NCBI GenBank assembly: GCA_018401565.1
Contig: JAGYKS010000025.1
Location: forward strand, 186,001-250,000
DNA length: 64,000 bases
Direction of reading: 5' to 3'
Source: Acidimicrobiales bacterium
GTDB taxonomy: Bacteria > Actinomycetota > Acidimicrobiia > Acidimicrobiales > Acidimicrobilacustridaceae
Shown: positions 1 to 9,931 of the stretch, piece after piece
How positions within the stretch are numbered: the stretch's first letter is position 1
Layout: every line of letters begins with the position of its first letter
Notes under the pieces: generated by a model
Seen by the model: only the letters and a program-made list of their open reading frames with translations
Told to the model about the DNA's origin: nothing
Database searches by the model: none
Made by a program: the position numbers and the translations under genes

Positions 1-342
1 CTGGCCGGTATCGGATGGGTCGGTGAGGACCTGGGCACCCCGGGTGCCGGTGCCACTGCGGGTGCGAGTGCGGCTGCGGGTGCCACTGCGGCTGCTGGTG
101 CGACTGCGGGTGGCCGGCCCATCGACACCCGGGTTGACGATTGGCTGCCCGACGACGAGGTGGAGGCCGCTGTGCACGTGGGGGTCCCGTTGGTACCGGT
201 GATGGTCCACGGACCACGCCCGTGGTCCCCGTGGGCCCGGGTGGTTGTCGGCGATCCAGTGCCGACCCGCACCCGGCGCTCGGCCCGTTCACTCGCTGAG
301 GTGGCGGCGTCGGTGGCGACCTCGTTCGCCGACCTGGCCTGA
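1..342 (+). CDS. 1-acylglycerol-3-phosphate acyltransferase-like protein, C-terminal part
   Basis: The gene enters the window from the left and stops at 342. The readable 113 residues open with a low-complexity Ala/Gly/Thr stretch (positions 40-115). They continue into GVPLVPVMVHGPR and a later VVVGDPVP, the pattern that follows the acceptor site in PlsC-type lysophosphatidate acyltransferases (phospholipid synthesis at the inner membrane face). The catalytic HX4D motif lies outside the window, so the assignment rests on the C-terminal pattern only. The Ala/Gly/Thr stretch is not a normal part of the family and resembles other in-frame low-complexity insertions in this window. Confidence 0.5.
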   Translation: MAGIGWVGEDLGTPGAGATAGASAAAGATAAAGATAGGRPIDTRVDDWLPDDEVEAAVHVGVPLVPVMVHGPRPWSPWARVVVGDPVPTRTRRSARSLAEVAASVATSFADLA

Positions 343-344
343 CC

Positions 345-350
345 TACACT
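345..350 (+). promoter_or_regulatory. -10 box TACACT of a leaderless transcript
   Basis: TACACT ends 7 nt before the GTG at 358 and no purine-rich ribosome-binding site is present. This spacing puts the transcription start at or next to the start codon. Confidence 0.5.
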
Positions 351-357
351 CGTTTTT

Positions 358-1416
358 GTGCCTTTCGTCGCAGCTGCTGACGGCACGACCATCCACTACC
401 GGGTGCTCGGCCGGCGGCACGGTGAGCCCCTGTTGGCAATCCAGGGCCTGGGTGCCGACAGCCGCGGGTGGATCGCCCAGCAGCGGGCCTTTGGGTCGAA
501 GTTCAAACTCATCGTGGTCGACAACCGCGGCGTGGGTGGGTCTGATCGTCCTCCCGGGCCCTATGACCTCGAGGTGATGGCCGCCGACGCCGTGTCGGTG
601 CTGGACCACGCCGGAGTGGAGTCGGCCCACGTCATGGGTGCCTCCATGGGTGGGGTGCTGGCCCAGGTGCTTGGGGTCCGCCACGCGTCCCGGGTGCGCT
701 CGCTGGTGCTGGCGTGCACGGCGTGCCGTCATCATCGGTGGCGACGTGAACTGCTGGAGGAATGGCGTGAGATTGCCCTCACCGATGGGATGGGGGCGCT
801 GACCAACACGGCGGCACGGTGGTTGGTGGGTCCTCGCCTGTTGCGTCGGTTCCAGCCCGCCATCGGCATGCTGGGGCCGCTGGCGCTGCGGGTGCAACCC
901 GAGCAGTTCGCCGCCCAGATCAGTGCCATCCTCATGCTCGACGATGCCCTGCGCCATGAGCTCGGCACCATCACGGTGCCCACGCAGGTGGTGGTCGGCA
1001 GCCAGGACATGCTCACCCCGATGGGGGACTCCGAGGAGATCGCCGAACTGATTCCCGGCGCCGAGCTGGCGGTGCTGGGTGGTGCCGCCCACGGACTGAT
1101 GGTGGAGCAGGCCGGAACCTACAACCGCACCGTGCTCGATTTCCTCGACCGCACCGTCATGGTCACCGATCCCGGGTCACGAATCCAGCCGCCGGCACGC
1201 GCAACCGCGTACCGGCACACCGGCCGTCGGCGCCTGAGCGGTGTTCAGGCGGCGTTGACAGCCATGGCCACAGCACGGCCGTGGTCGACCAGCGACCGGG
1301 CCTGGGCGGCCATGGCGCTCGGTGGCCGCACACGGGCCCACGCGCTCAAGGGCGGCGCAGGCGTCTTCGACGTAGTCCGACGCCGTGTCGAGCGCCCCCG
1401 ACACCATGCCCGATGA
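358..1416 (+). CDS. alpha/beta-hydrolase fold protein
   Basis: The N-terminal 265 residues are a clear alpha/beta hydrolase. They show an oxyanion-side strand (LLAIQGLG), VVDNRGVGGSD, the nucleophile elbow GASMGG with Ser96, a VVVGSQDMLTP acid-strand motif and a late GAAHG histidine. The substrate cannot be told. The start is GTG 358, 7 nt after a -10-like box. The open frame runs on to 1416, across the convergent polyprenyl synthase. A one-base shift near 1190-1230 would stop it at 1237, only 7 bp from that gene's end, and this is probably the true end because residues beyond ~268 look random. Confidence 0.7.
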   Translation: MPFVAAADGTTIHYRVLGRRHGEPLLAIQGLGADSRGWIAQQRAFGSKFKLIVVDNRGVGGSDRPPGPYDLEVMAADAVSVLDHAGVESAHVMGASMGGVLAQVLGVRHASRVRSLVLACTACRHHRWRRELLEEWREIALTDGMGALTNTAARWLVGPRLLRRFQPAIGMLGPLALRVQPEQFAAQISAILMLDDALRHELGTITVPTQVVVGSQDMLTPMGDSEEIAELIPGAELAVLGGAAHGLMVEQAGTYNRTVLDFLDRTVMVTDPGSRIQPPARATAYRHTGRRRLSGVQAALTAMATARPWSTSDRAWAAMALGGRTRAHALKGGAGVFDVVRRRVERPRHHAR

Positions 1417-2260
1417 CCGCACCATGTCACGGGCCATCACCAGTTGCTCAGGTGTCGGGACCCGGCCAAGAATTTCGCCCAGCGACTCGGCAATCGGCCC
1501 GCCGGCAGCGAGGCACCGCACCACCGGCAGCGTGTACACGCCCTCCATGAGGTCGTGGCCGGCCGGCTTTCCGAGCTGTTCGTCGGTGGCCGAGATGTCC
1601 AGCACGTCGTCGACGATCTGGAAGGCCATGCCGTACCCCCGGCCGAAATCGGTGAGGGCGTCGACCTGGGTGCCGTCGAGGCCGCCCACCAGCGCCCCGA
1701 TGCGGCTGGCGGTGGCAAACAGCGCAGCGGTCTTGCCCCCGATGGAACGCAGGTAGGCCTCCTCGGTGCGCCCCGGGTCAAAGGTGCTCTGCAACTCGTA
1801 CACCTGGCCTTCGCACAGGTGGGCGATGGTGCGAGCCAGCAGTCCGGCCACCTCGGTACCCAGTGACGCAGCGATCTCGGACGCCTTGGCCAGCAGGTAG
1901 TCGCCGGCCAGGATGGCGGTGAGGTTGTCCCAGCGGGCATTCACGCTCTGCACGGTGCGACGGGTGTCGGCCTCGTCCATCACATCGTCGTGGTAGAGCG
2001 AGCCCAGATGCACCAGCTCCACGGCAACGCCGCCCATGATCACGTCGTCGGTGGCCGGGGTGAGGTCGTGATGGGCACAGGCACCGGCGGCCACGGCAAA
2101 AAGGGGTCGACCCCTCTTGCCCCCGGCGTTCATCAGGTGGCTGACGACCTCGGTGAGGAAGGGATCCTCCGCCTCCACCGACGTCCGAAGGGCCGTCTCA
2201 ACCCGCGCAAGATCAGCCGATGATGACTGGCTCAGTGGTGAGGGGGCCGGAGGACGGCAC
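1245..2260 (-). CDS. polyprenyl (geranylgeranyl-type) diphosphate synthase
   Basis: Trans-isoprenyl diphosphate synthase, which condenses isopentenyl diphosphate with allylic diphosphates to make chains for quinones or lipid carriers. Visible motifs are GGKRGRP, the first Asp-rich motif DDVMD (in LYHDDVMDEADTRR), GKTAALFATA and the second Asp-rich motif VDDVLD followed by GKPAGHDL. Two defects are seen. Near 1340 the frame shifts: the frame reading SAMAAQARSLVDHG and stopping at 1245 fits the family C-terminus, whereas the uninterrupted frame runs to 1177. The N-terminus has no good start in frame; GTG 2260 fits if one base is shifted near 2220-2235. The gene is divergent from clpC. Confidence 0.75.
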
Positions 2261-2400
2261 GGCCTTGAGCGTAGGTGAACCCCCGCCGACGCGGGAAACC
2301 GGGCGCACTGGTGGTGTGTCACACCCGCCCCGGCCGTGCGAAGTCCCGGGTGGCCGGTACACTCACCCCACGATCTCTTCGTACGGGGAGGACCCATTCC

Positions 2401-4911
2401 GTGTTCGAACGTTTCACAGACCGAGCTCGCCGAGTCGTCGTGTTGGCGCAGGAAGAAGCGCGGCTGCTCAATCACAACTACATCGGCACCGAGCACATCC
2501 TGCTCGGGTTGATCCACGAGGGTGAGGGCGTTGCCGCCAAGGCCCTCGAGTCGCTGGGGATTTCCCTGGAGGCGGTGCGCAGCCAGGTGGAGGAAATCAT
2601 CGGTCAGGGTGGCTCGTCACCCAGTGGCCACATCCCCTTCACCCCCCGGGCCAAAAAGGTCCTGGAGCTGAGCCTGCGCGAGGCACTGCAGCTGGGACAC
2701 AACTACATCGGCACCGAGCACATCCTGCTCGGGCTCATCCGTGAGGGTGAGGGCGTGGCCGCCCAGGTGCTGGTCAAGCTCGGCGCCGACCTGTCACGGG
2801 TGCGTCAGCAGGTCATCCAGTTGTTGAGCGGCTACTCCGGGCCCAGCTCGGAAAAGGCCGGCGCCACCGCTGGGAGCGGTTCACCCGAGGCCGGCCAGTC
2901 CGGGTCTTTGGTTCTCGACCAGTTCGGACGCAACCTCACCCAGCTGGCGCGCGACAAAAAGCTCGACCCGGTGATCGGTCGCGACCGGGAGACCGAGCGC
3001 GTCATGCAGGTGTTGAGCCGGCGAACCAAAAACAACCCCGTGCTCATCGGTGAGCCGGGCGTGGGCAAGACCGCCATCGTGGAGGGCCTGGCCCAGGCCA
3101 TCGCCAACGGCACCGTGCCCGAGACCATCGAGGGCAAGCAGCTGTACACGCTGGACCTCGGTGCCCTGGTCGCCGGCAGCCGGTACCGCGGCGACTTCGA
3201 AGAACGCCTCAAGAAGGTGCTCAAGGAGATCAAGACCCGCGGCGACATCATCTTGTTCATCGACGAGATCCACACCCTGGTGGGTGCGGGTGCCGCCGAA
3301 GGCGCCATTGATGCCGCCAGCATCCTCAAGCCCATGCTGGCCCGGGGCGAGCTGCAGACCATCGGTGCCACCACGCTCGACGAGTACCGCAAGCACCTCG
3401 AAAAGGACGCCGCCCTCGAGCGACGCTTCCAGCCCATCAAGGTGGAAGAGCCGTCGGTGGCCCACACCATCGAGATTCTCAAGGGTCTGCGTGACCGGTA
3501 CGAGGCCCACCACCGGGTCACCATCACCGATCAGGCCCTGGTGGCCGCCGCCAACCTGGCCGACCGGTACATCTCGGACCGTTACCTCCCCGACAAGGCC
3601 ATCGACCTCATCGATGAGGCCGGTAGCCGGCTGCGCATCAAGCGCATGGAGACCCCTCCGGACTACAAGGAACTCGAAAACGAGATCGCCCAGGTCCAGC
3701 AGTCCAAAAAAGACGCCGTCGAGGCCCAGGACTTCGAGGCCGCCGGGCGTCTGCGTGACACCGAAAAGGACCTGCTCCGCCGCAAGGAGGAGATGGAGAC
3801 CGAAATCAAGGAATCCGGCGTGGACCTGTTCGACGAGGTCGACGAGGAAGCCATCGCCGAGGTGCTGTCCATCTGGACCGGCATCCCGGTGTACAAGCTC
3901 ACCGAAGAAGAGACGGCCAAGCTCCTGCGCATGGAAGAGCACCTGCACCAGCGGGTGATCGGCCAGGAAAACGCCATCAAGGCCGTCAGCCAGGCCATCC
4001 GCCGGACCCGTGCCGGCCTCAAGGACCCCAAGCGTCCGTCAGGGTCGTTCATCTTTTTGGGGCCGTCGGGTGTGGGCAAGACCGAGCTGGCCAAGACGCT
4101 GGCCGAGTTCCTGTTCGGTGACGAGCAGTCGCTCATCCAGCTCGACATGAGCGAGTACATGGAAAAGCACACCGTCAGCCGTCTGGTGGGTTCGCCCCCC
4201 GGCTACGTGGGCTACGAGGAGGGCGGCCAGCTCACCGAGGCCGTGCGGCGCAAGCCGTTCAGCGTGGTGCTGTTCGACGAGATCGAAAAGGCCCACCCCG
4301 ATGTGTTCAACACCCTGCTGCAGATCCTCGAGGAAGGCCGGCTGACCGACAGCCAGGGTCGCTCGGTGGACTTCCGCAACACCGTGCTGATCATGACCTC
4401 GAACCTGGGCACCCAGGACCTGCGCAAGGCCAACGTGGGCTTCTCCAAGGTCGACGAGGCCGTGTCCTACGAAAGAATGAAGGACAAGGTCAACGAGGCC
4501 CTCAAGACCCACTTCCGTCCCGAGTTCCTGAACCGGATCGACGAGACCATCGTGTTCCACGAGCTGTCCAAGGACGAAGTCGTGCGCATCGTGGACCTCA
4601 TGATCGTTCGGGTCACCGGGCAGCTGCGCAGCCAGGGAGTGGGCCTCGAGCTCTCCCCGGCGGCCAAGGTGCTGCTGGCCGACCGTGGCTACGACCCCTC
4701 CCTTGGGGCCAGGCCGTTGCGTCGGGCAATCCAGCGCATGGTGGAAGACCCCATGTCCGAGCGGCTGCTGTGGAAGGAATTCCACGCCGGCCAGACGGTG
4801 CACGTGGACGCCGAACCCGATCCCGAAACCGGCGAGCGGGTCATCACCTTCACCGCCGTCGAGGGCTTCGAGCCGCCACCGGTGACCGAGCCGGCTGCCG
4901 CCGGCGCCTAG
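2401..4911 (+). CDS. clpC: ATP-dependent Clp protease ATP-binding subunit ClpC
   Basis: AAA+ unfoldase that feeds substrates to ClpP in the cytoplasm. The 836 residues are full length. Two N-terminal Clp_N repeats each contain [13 protein letters not shown]. The first Walker A is GEPGVGKT at about residue 217, with Walker B FIDE near 287. A UVR-type coiled segment lies near 420-455, and the second Walker A GPSGVGKT is at about 554, followed by [13 protein letters not shown] chose GTG 2401 because family members begin (M/V)FERFTDRAR and a GGGGAGG ribosome-binding site lies at about 2384. A TACACT box at 2356-2361 is a possible -10. Longer upstream starts are rejected. Confidence 0.97.
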   Translation: MFERFTDRARRVVVLAQEEARLLNHNYIGTEHILLGLIHEGEGVAAKALESLGISLEAVRSQVEEIIGQGGSSPSGHIPFTPRAKKVLELSLREALQLGHNYIGTEHILLGLIREGEGVAAQVLVKLGADLSRVRQQVIQLLSGYSGPSSEKAGATAGSGSPEAGQSGSLVLDQFGRNLTQLARDKKLDPVIGRDRETERVMQVLSRRTKNNPVLIGEPGVGKTAIVEGLAQAIANGTVPETIEGKQLYTLDLGALVAGSRYRGDFEERLKKVLKEIKTRGDIILFIDEIHTLVGAGAAEGAIDAASILKPMLARGELQTIGATTLDEYRKHLEKDAALERRFQPIKVEEPSVAHTIEILKGLRDRYEAHHRVTITDQALVAAANLADRYISDRYLPDKAIDLIDEAGSRLRIKRMETPPDYKELENEIAQVQQSKKDAVEAQDFEAAGRLRDTEKDLLRRKEEMETEIKESGVDLFDEVDEEAIAEVLSIWTGIPVYKLTEEETAKLLRMEEHLHQRVIGQENAIKAVSQAIRRTRAGLKDPKRPSGSFIFLGPSGVGKTELAKTLAEFLFGDEQSLIQLDMSEYMEKHTVSRLVGSPPGYVGYEEGGQLTEAVRRKPFSVVLFDEIEKAHPDVFNTLLQILEEGRLTDSQGRSVDFRNTVLIMTSNLGTQDLRKANVGFSKVDEAVSYERMKDKVNEALKTHFRPEFLNRIDETIVFHELSKDEVVRIVDLMIVRVTGQLRSQGVGLELSPAAKVLLADRGYDPSLGARPLRRAIQRMVEDPMSERLLWKEFHAGQTVHVDAEPDPETGERVITFTAVEGFEPPPVTEPAAAGA

Positions 4912-4947
4912 AACACTTCCAGGGTCGGCGGGCCCGGCAGTGGCATC

Positions 4948-5704
4948 ATGCCAGTGAGATCGTGGCTGGTGGGACGCGCCCGTGCGGTTGTGGTGGCGTG
5001 CGCTGCGGTGGTGGTCCTGGCGTTGGCTACCGGGTGCGAGATGCGTGTCGAGGTGGCCGTTGACGTGGAGTCTGGCGGCGCCGGGTCCGTTGTCGTGTCG
5101 GTGGGGTTCGACGACGCCGCCGTGGAGCGTCTCGGCGACCCTGCCGAGGCGTTGGCCCTCGACGACCTGGTGGCGGTGGGGTGGTCGCTCGAACCCATCG
5201 AACGCAACGATGAGGGCGTCACCTGGGTGCGGATGAGCCGAACCTTCGACGACCCTGCCGGGTTCTCGGCCGTGCTCGACGAGGTGGCTGGTGCCGGCGG
5301 ACCGCTCACAGGGTCGTCGGTGTCTGTCGAACGGGGTCTGGTGAACACCACCACCGCACTGGTCGGGGTGGTGGACCTGTCGGCCGGATTGGCGCCGTTC
5401 GCCGATGCCGACCTCACCACCGCCACCGGTGGGGTTGCCTTTCGCCGGGCTCATCGCCGAGGTGGAGGCCGACGAACGACGACCGGTGGCCGACATGGTG
5501 CCGGTGACGGTGTCGTGGACCGTGGGGGCCGACTCGGCGGTGGTCACGCCCCGTCTGGGCGACCCCCCGGTGGTGGTGGAACTCAGCCAGCAGGACCGGC
5601 CGTTGCAATGGATGGTGCTGCCCGCTGTGGCGCTGGCCGTTGTTGCTGGGGTCGTCCTCACGGTGGCGGTGGTGCAGCGCCGCAGAAACCACCCGATCGC
5701 CTGA
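4948..5704 (+). CDS. LppM-like lipoprotein with C-terminal membrane anchor (frameshifted)
   Basis: The start region has basic residues, a hydrophobic stretch and a lipobox ending ALATGC, so the mature protein is expected to be lipidated and exported. The following MRVEVAVDVES and VSVGFDD segments resemble the LppM/DUF3153 family of actinobacterial surface lipoproteins (inference). The frame breaks near 5435 at a GGTGGGG run. The next frame continues with GLIAEVEADERRPVADM, a hydrophobic segment (about 5611-5680) and a basic tail stopping at 5704, which completes the expected topology. The gene lies between clpC and radA, with no sign of an operon link other than direction. Confidence 0.6.
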
Positions 5705-5721
5705 GTGTCGCACCGGGGTCG

Positions 5722-5727
5722 TAGTGT
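5722..5727 (+). promoter_or_regulatory. -10 box TAGTGT of a leaderless transcript
   Basis: TAGTGT lies 6 nt before the ATG of radA at 5734, with no ribosome-binding site between. Confidence 0.5.
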
Positions 5728-5733
5728 GCGGCC

Positions 5734-7086
5734 ATGGCCAGGGTTCGAACCGTCCACCGGTGTCAGGAATGCGGCGCCACGACCCCACGCTGGCAGGGGC
5801 GTTGCCCCGAGTGCGAGTCGTGGAACACGCTGGTCGAGGAAGTGGACACGCCGGCCTCGTCGCCAGCAGCGCGGTTGGGCGGCGGTCACTGGGCATCGGG
5901 TCCGATGGATCCACCCATGTCCATCACCGAGGTGAGCGTGGAGGCCACGCCGTCGTTCGCCGTGGGCGTGTCCGAGGTGGACCGTGTGCTGGGCGGAGGG
6001 TTGGTGCCCGGTGGGGTGACGCTGCTGGGCGGGGAGCCCGGCATCGGAAAGTCCACCCTGTTGCTGCAGGTCGCCGCCGGCGTTGCGTCGGGAGGACGAC
6101 GGGTTCTGTACGTCACCGCCGAGGAGTCGGCCGCCCAGGTCCGCCTGCGCGCCGAACGCCTCGGAGCGGTGGTGGAGGGGTTGTGGGTGGTGGCCGAGAC
6201 CTCGGTGTCGCGGGTGATCGAACTGCTCGACGAGGTCAATCCCGATCTGGTGGTGGTGGACTCGGTGCAGGCCCTGGTGGCACCCGAACTGGGTTCGGCA
6301 CCGGGGTCGGTGGCCCAGGTGCGCGAGTGCGCGTTCCGCCTGGTGACCGAGGCCCGCAGCCGTCAGATGGCCACGGTGTTGGTGGGTCACGTGACCAAGG
6401 ACGGCTCGCTGGCCGGCCCCAGGGTGCTCGAACACGTGGTGGACACCGTGTTGTCGTTCGAGGGCGACCGGCACGGTGGTCTGCGTCTGCTGCGGGCCAG
6501 CAAGCACCGCTTCGGTTCCACTGCCGAGGTCGGGGTGTTCGAGATGCGCGAGCAGGGTCTGCGCATGGTGCCCGATCCCAGCGGCATGTTCCTGGCCGAC
6601 CGACGCCCCGGGGTGTCGGGGTCGGTGGTGGCCGCCGTGCTCGAGGGTCGTCGACCCCTGCTGGTGGAGGTTCAGGCACTGGTGGGGGCCAGCAACTCGC
6701 CGTCGCCGCGCCGCACCGCCCAGGGTCTGGACACCGGGCGTCTGGCCCTGTTGTTGGCCGTGCTCGAACGTCGGGTGAAGCTGGGCCAGTTGGGGTCATC
6801 AGACGTGCACACCCTGGCGGTGGGTGGAGTGCGACTGGGCGAGCCGGGCGCCGACCTGGCCGTTGCCCTGGCGGTGGCCTCGGCGCTCAGTGACGTGCCG
6901 GTCCCGCCCCATGTGGTGGTGTTCGGCGAGGTGGGACTCACTGGCGAGGTCCGGCAGGTGGGACGGGCTGACGAACGCATCGCCGAGGCCCACCGCCTCG
7001 GCTTCACCACCGTGGTGGGGCCGGCTGGCACCGGCACGCCGGTGGGCACCCTGGCCGAGGCCATGGACATCCTCGGGTTGCACTGA
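5734..7086 (+). CDS. radA: DNA repair protein RadA
   Basis: RecA-like ATPase that promotes branch migration in recombination. It is 450 residues, normal for the family. The N-terminal four-Cys zinc finger uses C10, C13, C24 and C27. Walker A is GEPGIGKS (residues 100-107). The RadA signature, usually KNRFG, reads KHRFG at about residue 257. The C-terminal Lon-protease-like domain ends with VGPAGTGTP. Next to disA, as in many actinobacteria and firmicutes, where RadA and DisA are linked through recombination intermediates. The start is 6 nt after a TAGTGT -10-like box. Confidence 0.97.
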   Translation: MARVRTVHRCQECGATTPRWQGRCPECESWNTLVEEVDTPASSPAARLGGGHWASGPMDPPMSITEVSVEATPSFAVGVSEVDRVLGGGLVPGGVTLLGGEPGIGKSTLLLQVAAGVASGGRRVLYVTAEESAAQVRLRAERLGAVVEGLWVVAETSVSRVIELLDEVNPDLVVVDSVQALVAPELGSAPGSVAQVRECAFRLVTEARSRQMATVLVGHVTKDGSLAGPRVLEHVVDTVLSFEGDRHGGLRLLRASKHRFGSTAEVGVFEMREQGLRMVPDPSGMFLADRRPGVSGSVVAAVLEGRRPLLVEVQALVGASNSPSPRRTAQGLDTGRLALLLAVLERRVKLGQLGSSDVHTLAVGGVRLGEPGADLAVALAVASALSDVPVPPHVVVFGEVGLTGEVRQVGRADERIAEAHRLGFTTVVGPAGTGTPVGTLAEAMDILGLH

Positions 7087-7143
7087 CTCCACCGAACCCG
7101 CAACATCGCCGGCGTACCCGGTTCCCGCAGGCACCTACGGGGG

Positions 7144-7149
7144 TATGCT
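7144..7149 (+). promoter_or_regulatory. -10 box TATGCT of a leaderless transcript
   Basis: TATGCT ends 6 nt before the GTG start of disA at 7156, and no Shine-Dalgarno sequence is visible. Confidence 0.55.
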
Positions 7150-7155
7150 TGCCGG

Positions 7156-8229
7156 GTGCCGCGCAAACGTAGCCAGGCGTTGATTGACGCCCTGAGGATC
7201 GTGGCGCCGGGAACAACGTTCCGCGAAGGCCTCGATCGGATTCCGCAGGCTTCGATGGGGGCGCTCATCGTGATCGGGGACGGCCCCGAGGTGCTCAACA
7301 TCTGCTCGGGTGGTTTCTTGCTTGATGCCGCCTTCACCCCGCAGCGTCTGTCGGAGCTGGCCAAGATGGACGGCGCCATCATCCTGGCTGCCGACGCCAG
7401 CCGCATCGCCCGCGCCAACGTGCATCTGGTGCCCAACCCCAACGTTCCCACGTCGGAGACCGGGACCCGTCACCGCACCGCCGAGCGGGTGGCCAGATCC
7501 ATCGACGTGCCGGTGGTGGCGGTCAGCGAGGACATGGCCGTGCTCACGGTGTACGTGGGTGACGACAAAAAGCCCCTCGAGCCGATTCCCCGGCTGTTGA
7601 GTCGGGCCAACACCGCCCTGCAGACCCTGGAGCGCTACAAGACCCGGCTGGATCTCACCTCAGCCGAGCTGTCCACCGCCGAGCTTGAAGACGTGGTCAC
7701 CATCAGGGACGTGGTCACCATGTTGCAGATCACCGAGTTGGTGCTCCGCATCGCCGACGAGATCGAGTCGGATCTGGTGGAGTTGGGCACCGACGGCCGG
7801 CTGGTGCAGCTGCAGCTCGAGGAGATCGTCGTCGGGGTGGAAGACGAGCGTCGCCTGGTGGTGCGCGACTACTTCCATGCCGCCGGGACCTGGGACCTCG
7901 AGGCGGCCATGACGGGACTGCAAGGCCTGGACACCGAAGAGCTCCTCGACCTCAAGCTGGTGGCCGACGTGCTGCACCTGCCAGGCAACTCGTCGGATCT
8001 CGAAGCGCCGCTGCAGCCCAGGGGGTACCGACTGCTGTCTCGCATCCCGCGTCTGCCGTCGGTCATCATCGGCAACATCGTGGATTCGTTCGGCGACCTG
8101 TCCATGATCCTGCGGGCCAACGTGGCCGATCTCGACGAGGTGGAGGGCGTGGGGGCGACAAGGGCCCAGGCCATCAAGGACGGGCTGTCCAAGCTCACAT
8201 CGTCGAGCATTCTGGACCGCTATTCGTGA
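7156..8229 (+). CDS. disA: DNA integrity scanning diadenylate cyclase DisA
   Basis: Makes c-di-AMP from two ATP and scans DNA for branched structures. The DAC domain carries D72-G73-A74 and R105-H106-R107 (in GTRHRTAERVA), both required for catalysis. A central helical domain follows, and the C-terminus is helix-hairpin-helix (VEGVGATRAQAIKDG). Its 357 residues match the family. GTG 7156 is chosen because it sits 6 nt after a -10-like TATGCT and because the PRKRSQALIDALR start is typical. Confidence 0.97.
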   Translation: MPRKRSQALIDALRIVAPGTTFREGLDRIPQASMGALIVIGDGPEVLNICSGGFLLDAAFTPQRLSELAKMDGAIILAADASRIARANVHLVPNPNVPTSETGTRHRTAERVARSIDVPVVAVSEDMAVLTVYVGDDKKPLEPIPRLLSRANTALQTLERYKTRLDLTSAELSTAELEDVVTIRDVVTMLQITELVLRIADEIESDLVELGTDGRLVQLQLEEIVVGVEDERRLVVRDYFHAAGTWDLEAAMTGLQGLDTEELLDLKLVADVLHLPGNSSDLEAPLQPRGYRLLSRIPRLPSVIIGNIVDSFGDLSMILRANVADLDEVEGVGATRAQAIKDGLSKLTSSSILDRYS

Positions 8230-8359
8230 CGGTGCCGCCGGCGGAGGTGGCTCGTGGTCGGCATTGCACGCCTGTGTGGGTCGTGTCGTGAGACCAATGT
8301 CACCTGCAACCGGCCCCGATTTCCGCCAGAAACTCCCCGCCAGGCGCTAAACACCTTAT

Positions 8360-9025
8360 GTGCGTCTCAGTCTCGCTACGGGAACTCCCGCCGAACTTGT
8401 GATGCCCGATTCAGCCCCCGATGCGGAGCCTCCGGCTGCCGGCATCGTGGTCATCCCCGACATCATGGGGTTGCGCCCGTTGATGGACGGGCACGTCCAG
8501 CGTCTGTCGGAAGCCACCGGCTGGCCGGTGTGTGCGTTCGAACCGTGGCCGGGTCGCGAGGAGCTCCCGGTGGCGCAGCGTCTCGAGCAGGTGGGGTCGC
8601 TCGACGATGCCGCCGTTCTTGCCGACGCTGCCGCTGCTGCCGACGCCACCGGCGCCGATCAGGTCGCCGTGCTGGGGTTCTGCATGGGTGGCATGTATGC
8701 CCTCAAGGCGGCGGCGTCGGGACGTTTCAGTCGTGCGGTGTCGTTCTACGGGATGATCCGTGTTCCCGATGCGTGGGCCAGTGACACCCAGGCCCAGCCG
8801 CTGGACCTGCTGACCGGCCCGCACTGCCCGGTGCTGGCAATCATCGGTGGGGCTGACACCTGGACGCCGCCCGATGATGTGAACGAGTTGCGGTCGATCG
8901 GCGCTGAGGTGGTGGTGTACCCCGATGCAGAACACGGCTTCGTGCACGACCCCGACCGGCCTGCCCACCGGGCCGACGACGCCGCCGATGCCTGGCGTCG
9001 GGCCCTGGAGTTCCTGCGCCGCTGA
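8360..9025 (+). CDS. dienelactone hydrolase family protein
   Basis: Alpha/beta hydrolase of the dienelactone hydrolase family. The nucleophile elbow is GFCMGG, with Cys in place of Ser as in the family. An acid-bearing strand reads IIGGADTWTPPDD, and a late His sits in DAEHGFVHD. The early VIPDIMGLR also matches. The role could be ring-cleavage lactone hydrolysis or a general esterase function; the context does not decide. GTG 8360 is the longest sensible start, and ATG 8402, in the same frame, is an alternative. Confidence 0.85.
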   Translation: MRLSLATGTPAELVMPDSAPDAEPPAAGIVVIPDIMGLRPLMDGHVQRLSEATGWPVCAFEPWPGREELPVAQRLEQVGSLDDAAVLADAAAAADATGADQVAVLGFCMGGMYALKAAASGRFSRAVSFYGMIRVPDAWASDTQAQPLDLLTGPHCPVLAIIGGADTWTPPDDVNELRSIGAEVVVYPDAEHGFVHDPDRPAHRADDAADAWRRALEFLRR

Positions 9026-9057
9026 GTGGTACGCCTGCGGGTGTGCGAGCCTGCTGG

Positions 9058-9103
9058 ACCCGGCGACCTTGCTGGACTGTGCGACCCGGCGACCTTGCTG
9101 GAC
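9058..9103. repeat. intergenic tandem repeat, 26-bp period
   Basis: ACCCGGCGACCTTGCTGGAC begins at 9058 and again at 9084, separated by TGTGCG. It lies between the ends of two convergent genes. Confidence 0.8.
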
Positions 9104-9112
9104 CGTGCGCTG

Positions 9113-9799
9113 TCAGCTTGAGCGGCGTTCCATCTGATCGCGGTCCAGGATGCGGTACCGGCGGTCGGATTGCTCGATCCAGCCCAACCGGACAAACGAC
9201 GAGATCGCCTTGTTCACCCGCTCACGAGACGCGCCCACCATGCCGGCGAGCTCTTCCTGGGTGACGGGCAGGGAAAACTCGTCGTCACCCGACGAGAGTT
9301 CCAAAAGCCGCTTGGCCGTTCGGCCGGTGACGTCGAGAAACACCGAGTCGGCGAGGGCCTCGTCGGTGGTGCGCAGGCGCTGGGCGAGCAGGTTCACCAC
9401 CCGCCACAGCAGTTCGGGCTTGCTGTTGTAGAGCTCGCGCAACGGGGCGTAGGGGATAACCACAACCTCGGAGGACTCCAGGGCCCGGGCGCCCGCCGAC
9501 CGCGCCAGACCGTCGAACAATGGCAACTCGCCGAACAGGTCCCCTGGTTCCATCAGCGCCACCATGGACTCCCGCCCGTCAGCGGCATTGTTGAAGATGG
9601 CGATGCGGCCAGACACCACAACGAACAGTTCGGTGGGCTCGTCGTTCTGGGCGAACAGCACGTCGCCACGGGTGAGGAGCCGGGGTGCCGCATGCGCTGC
9701 GATCTGCTCAAGCTGGTCGGGAGGCAGGGCGCCGAACAACTCGACGTTTCGGAGAATTTCGATGTCAGCCACATTGGCATGGTACCGGGGCATGGCCAT
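9113..9799 (-). CDS. Crp/Fnr-family transcriptional regulator
   Basis: The 228 residues comprise an N-terminal cyclic-nucleotide-binding domain and a C-terminal winged helix. The phosphate-binding cassette reads GDLFGELPLFDGLARSAGA, close to the canonical FGELALLDGxPRSA, which supports cAMP binding as in mycobacterial CRP/GlxR. The DNA-binding helix is TQEELAGMVGASRERVNKA. A nearby class III cyclase at 12.9 kb could supply the ligand (inference). GTGTGACAC, half of a Crp-like site, overlaps the start region (about 9795-9805) and could allow autoregulation. Confidence 0.88.
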   Translation of the reverse strand: MAMPRYHANVADIEILRNVELFGALPPDQLEQIAAHAAPRLLTRGDVLFAQNDEPTELFVVVSGRIAIFNNAADGRESMVALMEPGDLFGELPLFDGLARSAGARALESSEVVVIPYAPLRELYNSKPELLWRVVNLLAQRLRTTDEALADSVFLDVTGRTAKRLLELSSGDDEFSLPVTQEELAGMVGASRERVNKAISSFVRLGWIEQSDRRYRILDRDQMERRSS

Positions 9800-9931
9800 G
9801 TGTCACACCGCAGACCCCCGGCGCAACGGCGCTGGCCGTTGCGCTGGTATCCTATGCGAGGTCCTGTGCGCCCCTGAGGGGGTTTGGGCATGGCCGTTCC
9901 ACCCGTCATTCAACACCCCGCAGGGAGATCC

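Noticed and set aside
3050..3958. Long plus-strand frame inside clpC
   Set aside because: Composition is Ser/Arg/Pro-rich and the frame overlaps an intact conserved gene completely.
4039..6507. 822-codon open frame on the minus strand
   Set aside because: It is antisense to clpC, the lipoprotein and radA. Its protein is rich in His, Gln, Arg and Gly with no motif, as expected from the mirror of GC-rich coding sequence.
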